Source: Bacteroidota bacterium (GTDB taxonomy: Bacteria; Bacteroidota; Bacteroidia; J057; JAJTIE01). From it: 35,109 bases of DNA. The notes below the pieces were generated by a model. That model was not told the origin of the DNA. It did no database searches and saw only the letters and a list, made by a program, of their open reading frames with translations. Numbering within the stretch: position 1 is the stretch's first letter; each line of letters starts with the position of its first letter. Both the position numbers and the translations under genes were made by a program. The stretch covers positions 1 to 35,109 of the forward strand of contig JAHBTG010000027.1 in the NCBI GenBank assembly GCA_019638695.1, written 5' to 3'. This document shows positions 1 to 6,965 of this stretch, one piece after another.

Positions 1-154
1 TCTTCAGCAGGAAGGGCACCAGGCTTTCGTCTGCACCCAATATTGCCCGCAGTAAATGCGCAGGTTCAATGACTTGCTGGTGATGCTGGCCGGCCAGTTC
101 GGCGGCAGACTGCACGGCCTCCTGGGCTTTGAGGGTATAGTTGTTGAAGTTCAT
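1..154 (-). CDS. clpB: ATP-dependent chaperone ClpB, N-terminal fragment
   Basis: The reverse strand starts with ATG at 154 and reads MNFNNYTLKAQEAVQSAAEL, then GQHHQQVIEPAHLLRAIL, before leaving the window. This is the opening of the Clp_N repeat domain of ClpB: the F-T/N-x-K-x-Q-E-A start and the I-E-P-x-H-L-L motif are family hallmarks. ClpB is the cytosolic AAA+ disaggregase that works with DnaK on aggregated proteins. Only about 51 residues are visible, so the AAA+ modules cannot be seen. ClpA/ClpC share this domain, but the NFNNYT-type start and IEPAHLL fit Bacteroidota ClpB best. It is divergent from the lipoprotein gene at 439. Confidence 0.85.
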   Translation of the reverse strand, partial: MNFNNYTLKAQEAVQSAAELAGQHHQQVIEPAHLLRAILGADESLVPFLLK

Positions 155-438
155 GGGATAATCGGTAGAATGGAATGTGACGCACCCGGTTCAATTACCG
201 TGCAAAACCTGATTCTTCTGAGCCGTTTGCATTTTTGCTGCCTTTTTGTCATTAATTGTATCTTGATTGATGTCATATTGGCATTTTACGCGACAGATCA
301 GGGGGTATACAGTGTTCCGGTTAGCTTATATTTTAAGGGTAAATTGGTATCTAAAATTCTTATTATCTGGTGATACAACTTAACAGGATTAGTTGTAATC
401 TTGCTGTATAATTTATTCAGAAACTAATTCTTCCTATT
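155..438. other. Divergent intergenic region between clpB and lipoprotein gene
   Basis: This 284-bp AT-rich stretch lies between the divergent clpB and first lipoprotein starts, so it must carry both promoters. I found no perfect TAnnTTTG element on either strand and no convincing heat-shock operator. The open frame that crosses it on the plus strand is antisense to clpB and has no recognisable product. Confidence 0.6.
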
Positions 439-1038
439 ATGAAAAGACTCATAATTCTACTTTTTGCATGCCTGTCACTGCTGGCTTGTAATAAAAAAGG
501 GGGTGAAGACAAAGGCGGTGCCGAGACCAAAGAAGCTGCTACTGCCAAAAAGCTGGACGAGGCTGGCATGAAAGCATTGCTGGAGAAACTGAACCTGGAG
601 GGTTATACCAAGTCAGCTCCCACGCTGGCCCCTACCAACAGCAGCGTGGCTTTTACGAGCACGGCACAGAACGCCAAAGGCGTCAATCTTCAGGTGCTGG
701 TGAATGTGCATCCCTGCCTGGATTGCGGGTATAATAAGGAGTCTCTCCAGAGCGGCTACCTCTGGATAGAGGGTGATGCTAAAAAGGGTGTGGAGGAAAT
801 AGAGGTGGGTGGTAAAAAAGCCTACTATGTATATGGCCGCATTTACAAAAAAGACAAGGATGTGAATATGGCTATGCATACCATACACCTGCTCTACAAT
901 AATGGCACTAATGGCACCAGCATCCATGTAAAAGGAGACTTCTGGCCAGAAAGCGAAGCCGAACTGGACAAGGTTTCCAAGGAAGAGCTGCTGGATGCCG
1001 CCAAGAAGACCCTAGAAGCAGTTATGCCTTTGCTGTAG
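439..1038 (+). CDS. Putative lipoprotein, tandem family member 1
   Basis: This is a 199-aa protein of unknown function. Residues 1-17 form a type II signal peptide with lipobox L-L-A-C, so Cys17 would be lipidated. The following CNKKGGEDKGG segment is a charged tether. The folded part (about 40-199) shares a pattern with the next two proteins: an L-x-L-E-G-Y-T-K-S start, a V-N-V-H-P-C-L-D-C segment with two cysteines, an I-E-V-G-G-K-K-A-Y strand, and a C-terminal D-F-W-P-E-S-E-A-E-L motif. It is the most diverged of the three copies. It has no enzyme motif. The Lys/acidic residues after the Cys resemble a Bacteroidota lipoprotein export signal, so surface display is possible but is inference. 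Confidence 0.85.
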   Translation: MKRLIILLFACLSLLACNKKGGEDKGGAETKEAATAKKLDEAGMKALLEKLNLEGYTKSAPTLAPTNSSVAFTSTAQNAKGVNLQVLVNVHPCLDCGYNKESLQSGYLWIEGDAKKGVEEIEVGGKKAYYVYGRIYKKDKDVNMAMHTIHLLYNNGTNGTSIHVKGDFWPESEAELDKVSKEELLDAAKKTLEAVMPLL

Positions 1039-1129
1039 ACCAACCCTCCTTCCATGATATGAGAGGAGTATATTCCTTTATGACATTGTTATAACTTTAA
1101 TTCAATTACCCTATAAAACCATTGACACT

Positions 1130-1747
1130 ATGAAAAAGTACTTACTGATGGCGACTACCTGCGTGGTATTCTTTGCCTGCAATAAGAAGGCTGAAGACAA
1201 GAAAGCCGAAGGCAACGAGCCTGAGAAGAAAGAAGCCGAAGCCCCCAAGGTGGAGCCTGTAGCCAACAAAAAACTGCTGCTGGAGAGCCTGAAACTGGAA
1301 GGTTACAAGAAAGGTAGCATTGCGGATACGGACTATTATTCCAATGTATACTTCACAGACAGCGAAAAGTCTCCTGAAGGATATGCTGTGAATGTTTCTA
1401 TTAACGTAAATCCCTGCGAGAAACTGACCGGCGGCTGCAAGACAGATGCAGAGACAATCAAGAAAGGCCTGGGCAAAGCCGAGAAGAATGAAAAACGCGA
1501 GGTGGTAGAGATTGAAGTGGGTGGCAAAAAAGCTTACCTGGAGCACATCATCAAGTTTGACGGCACACCCAAGGGAACCGAAAACTGGGCAAGACTGGTG
1601 TATCCTAACGGACGCTTCTATATGTCTATTAATCTCAAAGGCGAAGGTTTTGCCACTACCAGCGAAGCCGAGGTTGCCAAAATGGACATCTCACACTTCA
1701 AGACCGTGGCTACCCAACTGGCCAACCAGATCATTCCCCAGATCTAA
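1130..1747 (+). CDS. Putative lipoprotein, tandem family member 2
   Basis: This is a 205-aa lipoprotein of unknown function with signal peptide MKKYLLMATTCVVFFAC and lipidation at Cys17, followed by a Lys/Glu-rich linker to about residue 45. The globular part repeats the family pattern: L-K-L-E-G-Y-K-K-G, S-E-K-S-P-E-G-Y, N-P-C-E-K-L-T-G-G-C with two cysteines, I-E-V-G-G-K-K-A-Y, and K-G-E-G-F-x-x-x-S-E-A-E. Its signal peptide and linker are nearly identical in DNA to those of the following gene, indicating recent duplication. A weak -7-like TAACTTTA lies at 1092-1099. It is probably co-transcribed with the gene at 1779, 31 bp downstream. Confidence 0.87.
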   Translation: MKKYLLMATTCVVFFACNKKAEDKKAEGNEPEKKEAEAPKVEPVANKKLLLESLKLEGYKKGSIADTDYYSNVYFTDSEKSPEGYAVNVSINVNPCEKLTGGCKTDAETIKKGLGKAEKNEKREVVEIEVGGKKAYLEHIIKFDGTPKGTENWARLVYPNGRFYMSINLKGEGFATTSEAEVAKMDISHFKTVATQLANQIIPQI

Positions 1748-1778
1748 ATTTCCCTCTACTTTGATATAAAAGATCATC

Positions 1779-2384
1779 ATGAAAAAGTACCTGTTGATGG
1801 CAAGCGCCTGTGTGGTGTTCTTTGCCTGTGATAAAAAAGCCGAAGACAAGAAAGCCGAAGACAAAGGCAGCAATGCCGGTGCCGAGGCCCGTACCAACAC
1901 GGTAGCAAAAGCCAAGGAGATCCTGGGCACGCTGGAAGTGGCAGACTATTCCAAGAGTGCTGTCAACAGCTCCAGCCAGGATGCCTCCGTTAACTTCAAC
2001 GATAATGTGAAGTCTCCCGAAGGGTATTATATCCACGCCGGTGTACTGGTGCGCCCCTGTCAGATGGATAAGGGCTGCACCTATACAGAGGATAAGCTCA
2101 AAGACCAGGTGCTCTTCAAAAAAGAAGAGAAGCAGAAGGTTTCTGTAATAGATGTGGACGGGCAGAAAGTATATCTGCTGCATGCTACCTACTTTGATGC
2201 TGCCAACAAGGTGGCCAAGAACCAGGGCCGTGCCTTCTATGGCAATGGCAACTATGAGGTAGTGGTAGACCTGCAGGGTTCCGGCTTCAAGAAAGACAAT
2301 GAGGCCGAAATAGCCAAGCTGGATGCCGCTCAGTATGAAGCTGTGGTGAAGCAGGTGATGGGTGCGCTGATTCCCAAACTGTAA
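1779..2384 (+). CDS. Putative lipoprotein, tandem family member 3
   Basis: This is a 201-aa lipoprotein of unknown function. Its signal peptide ends at lipobox F-F-A-C (Cys17) and is followed by DKKAEDKKAEDKGS, a strongly charged linker. The shared core is visible: V-K-S-P-E-G-Y, R-P-C-Q-M-D-K-G-C with the conserved cysteine pair, I-D-V-D-G-Q-K-V-Y, and a closing G-S-G-F-K-K-D-N-E-A-E segment. The pair of cysteines suggests a disulfide in the periplasm or at the surface. The gene follows the second paralogue by 31 bp and is closed by a clear terminator at 2411, so members 2 and 3 form one unit. Confidence 0.87.
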   Translation: MKKYLLMASACVVFFACDKKAEDKKAEDKGSNAGAEARTNTVAKAKEILGTLEVADYSKSAVNSSSQDASVNFNDNVKSPEGYYIHAGVLVRPCQMDKGCTYTEDKLKDQVLFKKEEKQKVSVIDVDGQKVYLLHATYFDAANKVAKNQGRAFYGNGNYEVVVDLQGSGFKKDNEAEIAKLDAAQYEAVVKQVMGALIPKL

Positions 2385-2410
2385 GCCAATAGTCTTCCAA
2401 AAAGAACCTG

Positions 2411-2441
2411 GCCACCCGTACATTGTGCGGGTGGCTTTTTT
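2411..2441 (+). terminator. Rho-independent terminator after the lipoprotein genes
   Basis: A perfect 8-bp stem (GCCACCCG at 2411-2418 with CGGGTGGC at 2428-2435) with a 9-nt loop is followed by six T residues. It lies 26 nt after the stop codon of the third lipoprotein. It also argues against starting the next gene at the GTG at 2425, which lies inside the hairpin. Confidence 0.9.
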
Positions 2442-2475
2442 ATGCCTTGGTGGCATGTCAGACAGTGAAAACCGG

Positions 2476-2483
2476 TACTTTTG
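2476..2483 (+). promoter_or_regulatory. Bacteroidota -7 element (TACTTTTG) before TM2-like gene
   Basis: TACTTTTG matches TAnnTTTG exactly and lies only 7 nt before the ATG at 2491. No good -33 TTTG is seen at the usual spacing. If used, transcription would begin at or within a few bases of the start codon. Confidence 0.5.
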
Positions 2484-2490
2484 GAATTCT

Positions 2491-2937
2491 ATGCGCTGGT
2501 TGCTGATAGTCCTGTTTTGCCTGGTGAACGGTCCGTTACTGGCCAAAGGAGACCGCCCCGGGTCTTCCCCGCCTGCTGCCGTTACCGGGCACCTGCCTGC
2601 CTGGATAGCGGAAACACCGCCCCGGGCAAATGAGCCGGCCGGCACGGCCCGCCGGGCAAGCTCCCGCCCTGCTGCAGAAGATACCTCTTATGCCCAGTAT
2701 CCACGGGCAAAGCCCTTTAAGAGCCGCATAGTAGCCATAGCCCTTTGTGCAGGACTGGGCTTCACCGCCGCCCACCGCTATTATATGGGTGCCCGGAAAT
2801 TTGCCCTGGCCCCCGGTTACCTGGGCCTTAACGTGGTCATGTGGTTTATGGACCTGGTAGCCCTTTGTGTGAACGGACAAGACAGTATGGACCGCTTCCT
2901 CTACAATGACCGCTTCTTTGCGGGTGTGGATCTGTGA
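2491..2937 (+). CDS. TM2-domain-like membrane protein with signal peptide
   Basis: This is a 148-aa protein starting at ATG 2491. This start gives a clean N-terminal signal sequence (MRWLLIVLFCLVNGPLLA) and avoids the terminator upstream. A Pro/Ala/Arg-rich linker (about residues 22-70) leads to a C-terminal region (about 75-135) that looks like a TM2 domain. That region has a hydrophobic segment ending in H-R-Y-Y-M-G, then G-L-N-V-V-M-W-F-M-D-L, the usual G-x-H-R-x-Y-x-G ... W-x-x-D arrangement. TM2 proteins are small inner-membrane proteins mostly of unknown function. The domain assignment rests on motif resemblance. The DUF1460 gene begins 46 bp downstream and is probably co-transcribed. 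Confidence 0.75.
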   Translation: MRWLLIVLFCLVNGPLLAKGDRPGSSPPAAVTGHLPAWIAETPPRANEPAGTARRASSRPAAEDTSYAQYPRAKPFKSRIVAIALCAGLGFTAAHRYYMGARKFALAPGYLGLNVVMWFMDLVALCVNGQDSMDRFLYNDRFFAGVDL

Positions 2938-2983
2938 GTAAGTAACTCCCCCACACGGGCTGTTTGTGTCCGTATATTGAAAC

Positions 2984-3829
2984 ATGCGCCTGCTGTTCGG
3001 TTATCTTCTGTGTCTTCCCGCGTTACTATCTGCCCAGCCAGTTTGTTACGTGGTCGGGCATAGCGACAGCATTGTGCTGGCACAGGTGCGCGGTGGCGCA
3101 CGGGATGAACGTTTCCCGGATTTCCTGCGGGCACGGCAATGCCGGTTTGCAGGCACCCCTTACGGGAGTGGGGGCAAAGGCAGCCAGAAAGGGCAGACGC
3201 TGGTAAACCTGGAGCAGATGGATTGCCTCACCTATGTGGAGAACCTGCTGGCACTCTACATTACCCGCCGTATGCTGGCCTATCCTCACGCCGCCGTGAC
3301 GGCCCGGGACACGCTCAATCTCTTTGCCCGCAACCTCAACTATATCCGCTATGACCGCGGGATCAACTGCGAATGGGAAGACCGGCTGTTTTACTTTACC
3401 GGCGCTATGGCGCAACTGGCCGGTTTCGGTATCCTGGATGACGTATCTGCCATTGCAGGCGAGCCCTACACCAAGCGTATCCACTATGTGAGCAGTCACC
3501 GCAGCAGCTATCCCGGTATCCGCAACTGGGCGCAGGTGCTACGGTTGGAGCAGGAGCTCAGCAGCCTACGGCGTTCCTGGTATCCCACGGCCCAACTGGG
3601 TCGTTACCAACTGATCGCCAGGGACGGCGACATCATTGCCTTTGCCAGTACGCTGGAGGGCCTGGACATCAGCCACGTGGGCTTTGTACTGCGCGATACC
3701 GATGGTAGCCTCTGGCTTAACCACAGTTCCAGCGTCAGCAAACGTATAGAATGCCAGCAGGACCTTTGCGAGTACCTGGCCGGACGTAAGACCGTTAACG
3801 GGTTCTTTGTGTATCGGTTTGTGTGGTGA
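2984..3829 (+). CDS. DUF1460 family NlpC/P60-like exported enzyme
   Basis: This is a 281-aa protein with a signal peptide (MRLLFGYLLCLPALLSA). It has the DUF1460 (N-acetylmuramoyl-L-alanine amidase-like) landmarks: F-A-G-T-P-Y-G-S-G near residue 52, L-V-N-L-E-Q-M-D-C-L-T-Y-V-E-N-L with the likely catalytic Cys81, a mid-protein W-E-D-R-L-F-Y-F segment, and D-I-S-H-V-G-F-V with His231 as the likely catalytic histidine. Solved family members have a cysteine-protease-like fold related to NlpC/P60 peptidoglycan enzymes, so a cell-wall hydrolytic role outside the inner membrane is inferred. Length is normal for the family. It ends 58 bp from the convergent htpG. Confidence 0.85.
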   Translation: MRLLFGYLLCLPALLSAQPVCYVVGHSDSIVLAQVRGGARDERFPDFLRARQCRFAGTPYGSGGKGSQKGQTLVNLEQMDCLTYVENLLALYITRRMLAYPHAAVTARDTLNLFARNLNYIRYDRGINCEWEDRLFYFTGAMAQLAGFGILDDVSAIAGEPYTKRIHYVSSHRSSYPGIRNWAQVLRLEQELSSLRRSWYPTAQLGRYQLIARDGDIIAFASTLEGLDISHVGFVLRDTDGSLWLNHSSSVSKRIECQQDLCEYLAGRKTVNGFFVYRFVW

Positions 3830-3887
3830 TGCCGGGGTTTGCTGCAGGTGGGCCAGGAGTGGGTATGCTCTTCATCCCGTTTGCTAT

Positions 3888-5693
3888 TCAGGCCATGTAG
3901 GCCAGGTCGCGCTGGATAAAGCCGGTGAGGCGATCCCCTGTGAGCATTCCCTGGCTGAGCAGGGCCAGCTCATAACTGTGGCGGATGAGGTTATCCTTGC
4001 CTTCTCCGTCAGATTGCAGGAGTATCTTGCGGGCCAGGGGATGCGCGCTGTTGATGACAACGGTGTAGTTTTCGGGTAGTTCACCGCCTCCCAGCAGGCC
4101 ATAGCGGTTCATATCCAGCAGGCGGCGCATATGCTCCGGCCGTGTGATGAGCACGGGCAGTTCGTCTTCTCCCAGTGGTTCGCATTCTACCTGGGCGCCG
4201 GGGTGGGCCAGCACGGCCTGGTATTTATCCTTGAGATAGGCCTCTTCTTCTTCATTGAGCAGGCTGCTTTTTTCCACCCCTTTATCTATGAGCTTGTCCA
4301 GTGTGGCACTGTCCACCCGGGCAAAGGAGACGTCTGATAACTGATGGTCCAGGTATTGCAGCAGGTGCATATCCAGTATGCCGTCGAGTAGCAGCACATC
4401 ATAGCCGCGCTTCTGTGCGGCCTGTATATAGCTGTGCTGTTCGTCAGCATCCGTGACATAGAGGAATACTACCTTTTCGTTCTTGTCGGTTTGCGTGGCT
4501 TTTACCTTTTCCTTGTATTCTTCTATGGTATAAAATTCCTGTTTGAGGTTGTAGAGCAGGCAGGCGTCTTTGACACGGTCATAGAAGGCATTGTCTCTTA
4601 CCATGCCATATTTGACGAATACCCCTATGCTTTCCCACTTCTGCTCATATTCCTTGCGGTCCAGCTTAAATAGTTCAGACAGCTTATCCGCCACTTTCCT
4701 GGAGATATGGCTGCTGATCTTGCGCACGGCAGCGTCGGTTTGCAGGTAGCTGCGGGATACGTTCAGCGGAATGTCCGGGCTGTCGATGACTCCCTGCAGA
4801 AGCCCCAGGTAATCGGGTACAATGTCTTCTACATTATCCGTAATAAATACCTGGTTGCTGTAGAGCTGGATGCTGTTCTTCTTTATCTCAACGTTGGGCT
4901 TGATCCTGGGGAAATACAGGATGCCAGTGAGCGTAAAGGGGTAGTCCACGTTCAGGTGAATCCAGAACAGGGGCGGTTCCTGCATGGGATACAGCTTCTG
5001 GTAGAAGTTTTTGTAGTCCTGGTCTGTAAGTTCGCCCGGTTTTTTGATCCACGCCGGTTCGGTGTCGTTGATCACCTGGTCATTAAACTTCACGGGAATG
5101 GGCAGGAAGCGGCAGTATTTGCGCAATACTTCTTCTATGCGCCAGCTTTTGAGGTATTCGTCGCTGTCGTCATTGATATGCAGGATAATGTCTGTGCCGC
5201 GTCTTGCTCGGGTACCGGGCTGCATCTCAAAGGTGGTGGAGCCTTCGCAGGTCCAGTGGACGGCGGCGGCTCCAGGCTGCCAGCTTTGGGTGACCAGCTC
5301 TACTTTGTTGGCTACCATAAAGGCGGAATAGAAACCCAGGCCGAAGTGGCCGATGATCTGGCTGGCAGTGTCCTTGTATTTTTCCAGGAACTGCTCTGCG
5401 CTGGAAAAAGCTATCTGGTTGATATATTCCTCCACTTCGCCGGCTGTCATACCTATGCCGTAATCACTGATGGTGAGGGTTTTGGCCGCCTCATCTATCC
5501 TGATCTCTATGGTGAGGTCTCCCAGTTCACCGGGAATCTCGCCTTTGGCGCTCAGGGTCCTGAGCTTTTGGGTGGCATCTTGCGCATTGCTCACCAGTTC
5601 CCGCAAAAACACCTCCTGGTGGCTGTAGAGGAACTTCTTGATGATGGGGAAGATATTCTCTGTGTGGATGGAGAGGTTACCGGATTTGGTCAT
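3888..5693 (-). CDS. htpG: Molecular chaperone HtpG (Hsp90)
   Basis: This is a 601-aa cytosolic Hsp90. The GHKL ATPase domain is at the N-terminus: E-L-V-S-N-A-Q-D-A (ATP/Mg-binding helix), D-Y-G-I-G-M (N2 box) and G-H-F-G-L-G-F-Y-S-A-F-M (lid/G2 region). The middle domain follows, with the I-P-L-N-V-S-R-S-Y-L-Q element that carries the catalytic Arg. A shorter C-terminal dimerisation domain ends ARKILLQSDGEGKDNL...IQRDLAYMA. I chose ATG at 5693, giving MTKSGNLSIHTENIF; a GTG sits one codon earlier and is less likely. No perfect -7 element was found in the 78-bp gap upstream, so it may be transcribed with the L,D-transpeptidase gene or from a weak promoter. Confidence 0.97.
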   Translation of the reverse strand: MTKSGNLSIHTENIFPIIKKFLYSHQEVFLRELVSNAQDATQKLRTLSAKGEIPGELGDLTIEIRIDEAAKTLTISDYGIGMTAGEVEEYINQIAFSSAEQFLEKYKDTASQIIGHFGLGFYSAFMVANKVELVTQSWQPGAAAVHWTCEGSTTFEMQPGTRARRGTDIILHINDDSDEYLKSWRIEEVLRKYCRFLPIPVKFNDQVINDTEPAWIKKPGELTDQDYKNFYQKLYPMQEPPLFWIHLNVDYPFTLTGILYFPRIKPNVEIKKNSIQLYSNQVFITDNVEDIVPDYLGLLQGVIDSPDIPLNVSRSYLQTDAAVRKISSHISRKVADKLSELFKLDRKEYEQKWESIGVFVKYGMVRDNAFYDRVKDACLLYNLKQEFYTIEEYKEKVKATQTDKNEKVVFLYVTDADEQHSYIQAAQKRGYDVLLLDGILDMHLLQYLDHQLSDVSFARVDSATLDKLIDKGVEKSSLLNEEEEAYLKDKYQAVLAHPGAQVECEPLGEDELPVLITRPEHMRRLLDMNRYGLLGGGELPENYTVVINSAHPLARKILLQSDGEGKDNLIRHSYELALLSQGMLTGDRLTGFIQRDLAYMA

Positions 5694-5771
5694 CACGAAA
5701 GCTTGATTAAGGTGAAACGATGGGAACTTCCCAGCAAAAGCAGTGCAAAAGCGGGTATGTCTGCAAAAATG

Positions 5772-6374
5772 TCAGGGTAATATGACAATGCGGGTGCCTA
5801 CCTGTACGACGGGGTAGAGGTCTGCCACATCCCGGTTGGTGAGCGACAGGCAGCCCAGCGTCCAGTCCACGCCTTCCCGGATGAGATCATCCTGCCCTGA
5901 GGGCACGCCGTGGATACCCACTTCCCCGCCTACGGTAGCTTCCTTGGGGATCTTGCCTGCCGCTTTTGCTTCTTTATGCAGGCGGTAGCTCTCGGCAGTG
6001 GGGTAATCTATCCACAGGAAGTATTTCCAGCTGCGGTGCGGGTACTTGGCACGGATACGAAATTCTCCCTCGGGCGTGCATCCGTCCCCTTCCCTGCGCT
6101 TATCACATACCGGGTCAAACCCCAGCACCATAGGGTAGGCCCGCACCACTTGCTGTCCACACATGATCTCCAGGCGGCGCTGCGCTTTATGGGCCTGCAG
6201 CCACACGCTGGCCGGTGCATATCCCAGGGTCCGCAGAGTGTCTTGCAGGGGTTGTTCCCAGCGGGCACCGTTTGGCCGGGTATGCCCGGAAGATGGGCCT
6301 GTTTTTTGAGTAACTGCCTGTTCACAACCTGCCAGCAGGCAGATAGCGGCTATGGTGGTTATGATATGCCTCAT
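5772..6374 (-). CDS. Lipoprotein L,D-transpeptidase (YkuD domain, YafK-like)
   Basis: This is a 200-aa protein with lipobox L-L-A-G-C (Cys17). The YkuD catalytic domain spans about residues 60-200: P-M-V-L-G-F-D-P-V near the start, a D-G-C-T-P-E-G-E-F segment, L-W-I-D-Y-P-T-A, then G-I-H-G-V-P (His155) and W-T-L-G-C-L-S (catalytic Cys175). The classic motif is S/T-H-G-C; here His is replaced by Leu. Together with the D-Y-P segment this resembles the YafK/DpaA branch, some of whose members cleave rather than form peptidoglycan cross-links. An envelope location and peptidoglycan substrate are family knowledge. The exact reaction is uncertain. Confidence 0.88.
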   Translation of the reverse strand: MRHIITTIAAICLLAGCEQAVTQKTGPSSGHTRPNGARWEQPLQDTLRTLGYAPASVWLQAHKAQRRLEIMCGQQVVRAYPMVLGFDPVCDKRREGDGCTPEGEFRIRAKYPHRSWKYFLWIDYPTAESYRLHKEAKAAGKIPKEATVGGEVGIHGVPSGQDDLIREGVDWTLGCLSLTNRDVADLYPVVQVGTRIVILP

Positions 6375-6376
6375 AT

Positions 6377-6405
6377 TTTGAACTGCGAAATATTCCTTAT
6401 TTTTG
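6377..6405 (+). promoter_or_regulatory. Bacteroidota-type promoter of the YceI-like gene
   Basis: TTTG at 6377-6380 and TATTTTTG at 6398-6405 are separated by 17 nt, matching the -33/-7 architecture of the Bacteroidota housekeeping sigma factor. The ATG at 6426 is 20 nt downstream of the -7 element. Confidence 0.75.
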
Positions 6406-6425
6406 CATGAAGAGAGACCTAACCG

Positions 6426-6962
6426 ATGCGCTTGATTATAGGAGTACTGTTTTTATCAACGTTGTTGATGGCATTCATGCAACCTGTTGATATGCTGAAA
6501 TATAAGTATTCCATTAAAGATGTGCAGGTACGTTTTGAAGGTAAGCATACAAAAGGCACATTACATACCGCAGAGGGTACGGTAGTATTCGATCCTTTAC
6601 AGCTCGAAAATAGCACGTTTTCCATAACGATCCCGCTGACCACCCTCAATACGGGGCCATCTACAAAACATGCACTGAGCGAAGATTGGCTGGATGCGGC
6701 CCGGTTCCCCGTTATCCGGTTTACTTCCCAGGGTACCGTGAGAAAAGAAGCCTCCGGGCAATACGTCCTCGCCGGGGACTTGTCCCTCCATGGTGTGACA
6801 AGGGCCATTGAAATACCTTTTGAGTACACCCGGCAAGGCAAGAAAGCCACTTTCTCCGGTGTATTTGCGCTTGCCCGTAGAGATTATGGAATGGTGATGC
6901 CCGGCCGCGTGGCTGATACCCTGAATGTATCCATCCTGGCAACTACTATCCTTGATCAATAG
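6426..6962 (+). CDS. YceI-like domain protein
   Basis: This is a 178-aa exported protein. A signal/anchor segment (MRLIIGVLFLSTLLMAFM) precedes a lipocalin-like YceI domain: V-Q-V-R-F-E-G-K-H, G-T-V-V-F-D-P-L, S-F-S-I-T-I-P-L-T-T-L-N-T-G, L-D-A-A-R-F-P-V-I-R-F-T-S and L-S-L-H-G-V-T-R. The last two are the typical W/F-D-x-x-x-Y/F-P-x-I-x-F and G-x-L-T-I-x-G-x-T-x strands of the family. YceI proteins form an eight-stranded barrel that binds isoprenoid or other lipids in the periplasm; the ligand here is unknown. The stop lies only 3 nt before the GTG start of the HTTM gene, so the two are translationally close. Confidence 0.9.
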   Translation: MRLIIGVLFLSTLLMAFMQPVDMLKYKYSIKDVQVRFEGKHTKGTLHTAEGTVVFDPLQLENSTFSITIPLTTLNTGPSTKHALSEDWLDAARFPVIRFTSQGTVRKEASGQYVLAGDLSLHGVTRAIEIPFEYTRQGKKATFSGVFALARRDYGMVMPGRVADTLNVSILATTILDQ

Positions 6963-6965
6963 TCC

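Noticed and set aside
1731-2645. 304-codon minus-strand ORF across the third lipoprotein gene
   Set aside because: It is antisense to a lipoprotein with clear signal peptide and paralogues, and also crosses a terminator. No family motif is seen.
4707-5780. 357-codon plus-strand ORF
   Set aside because: It is a shadow of htpG on the opposite strand; HtpG motifs are continuous and complete.
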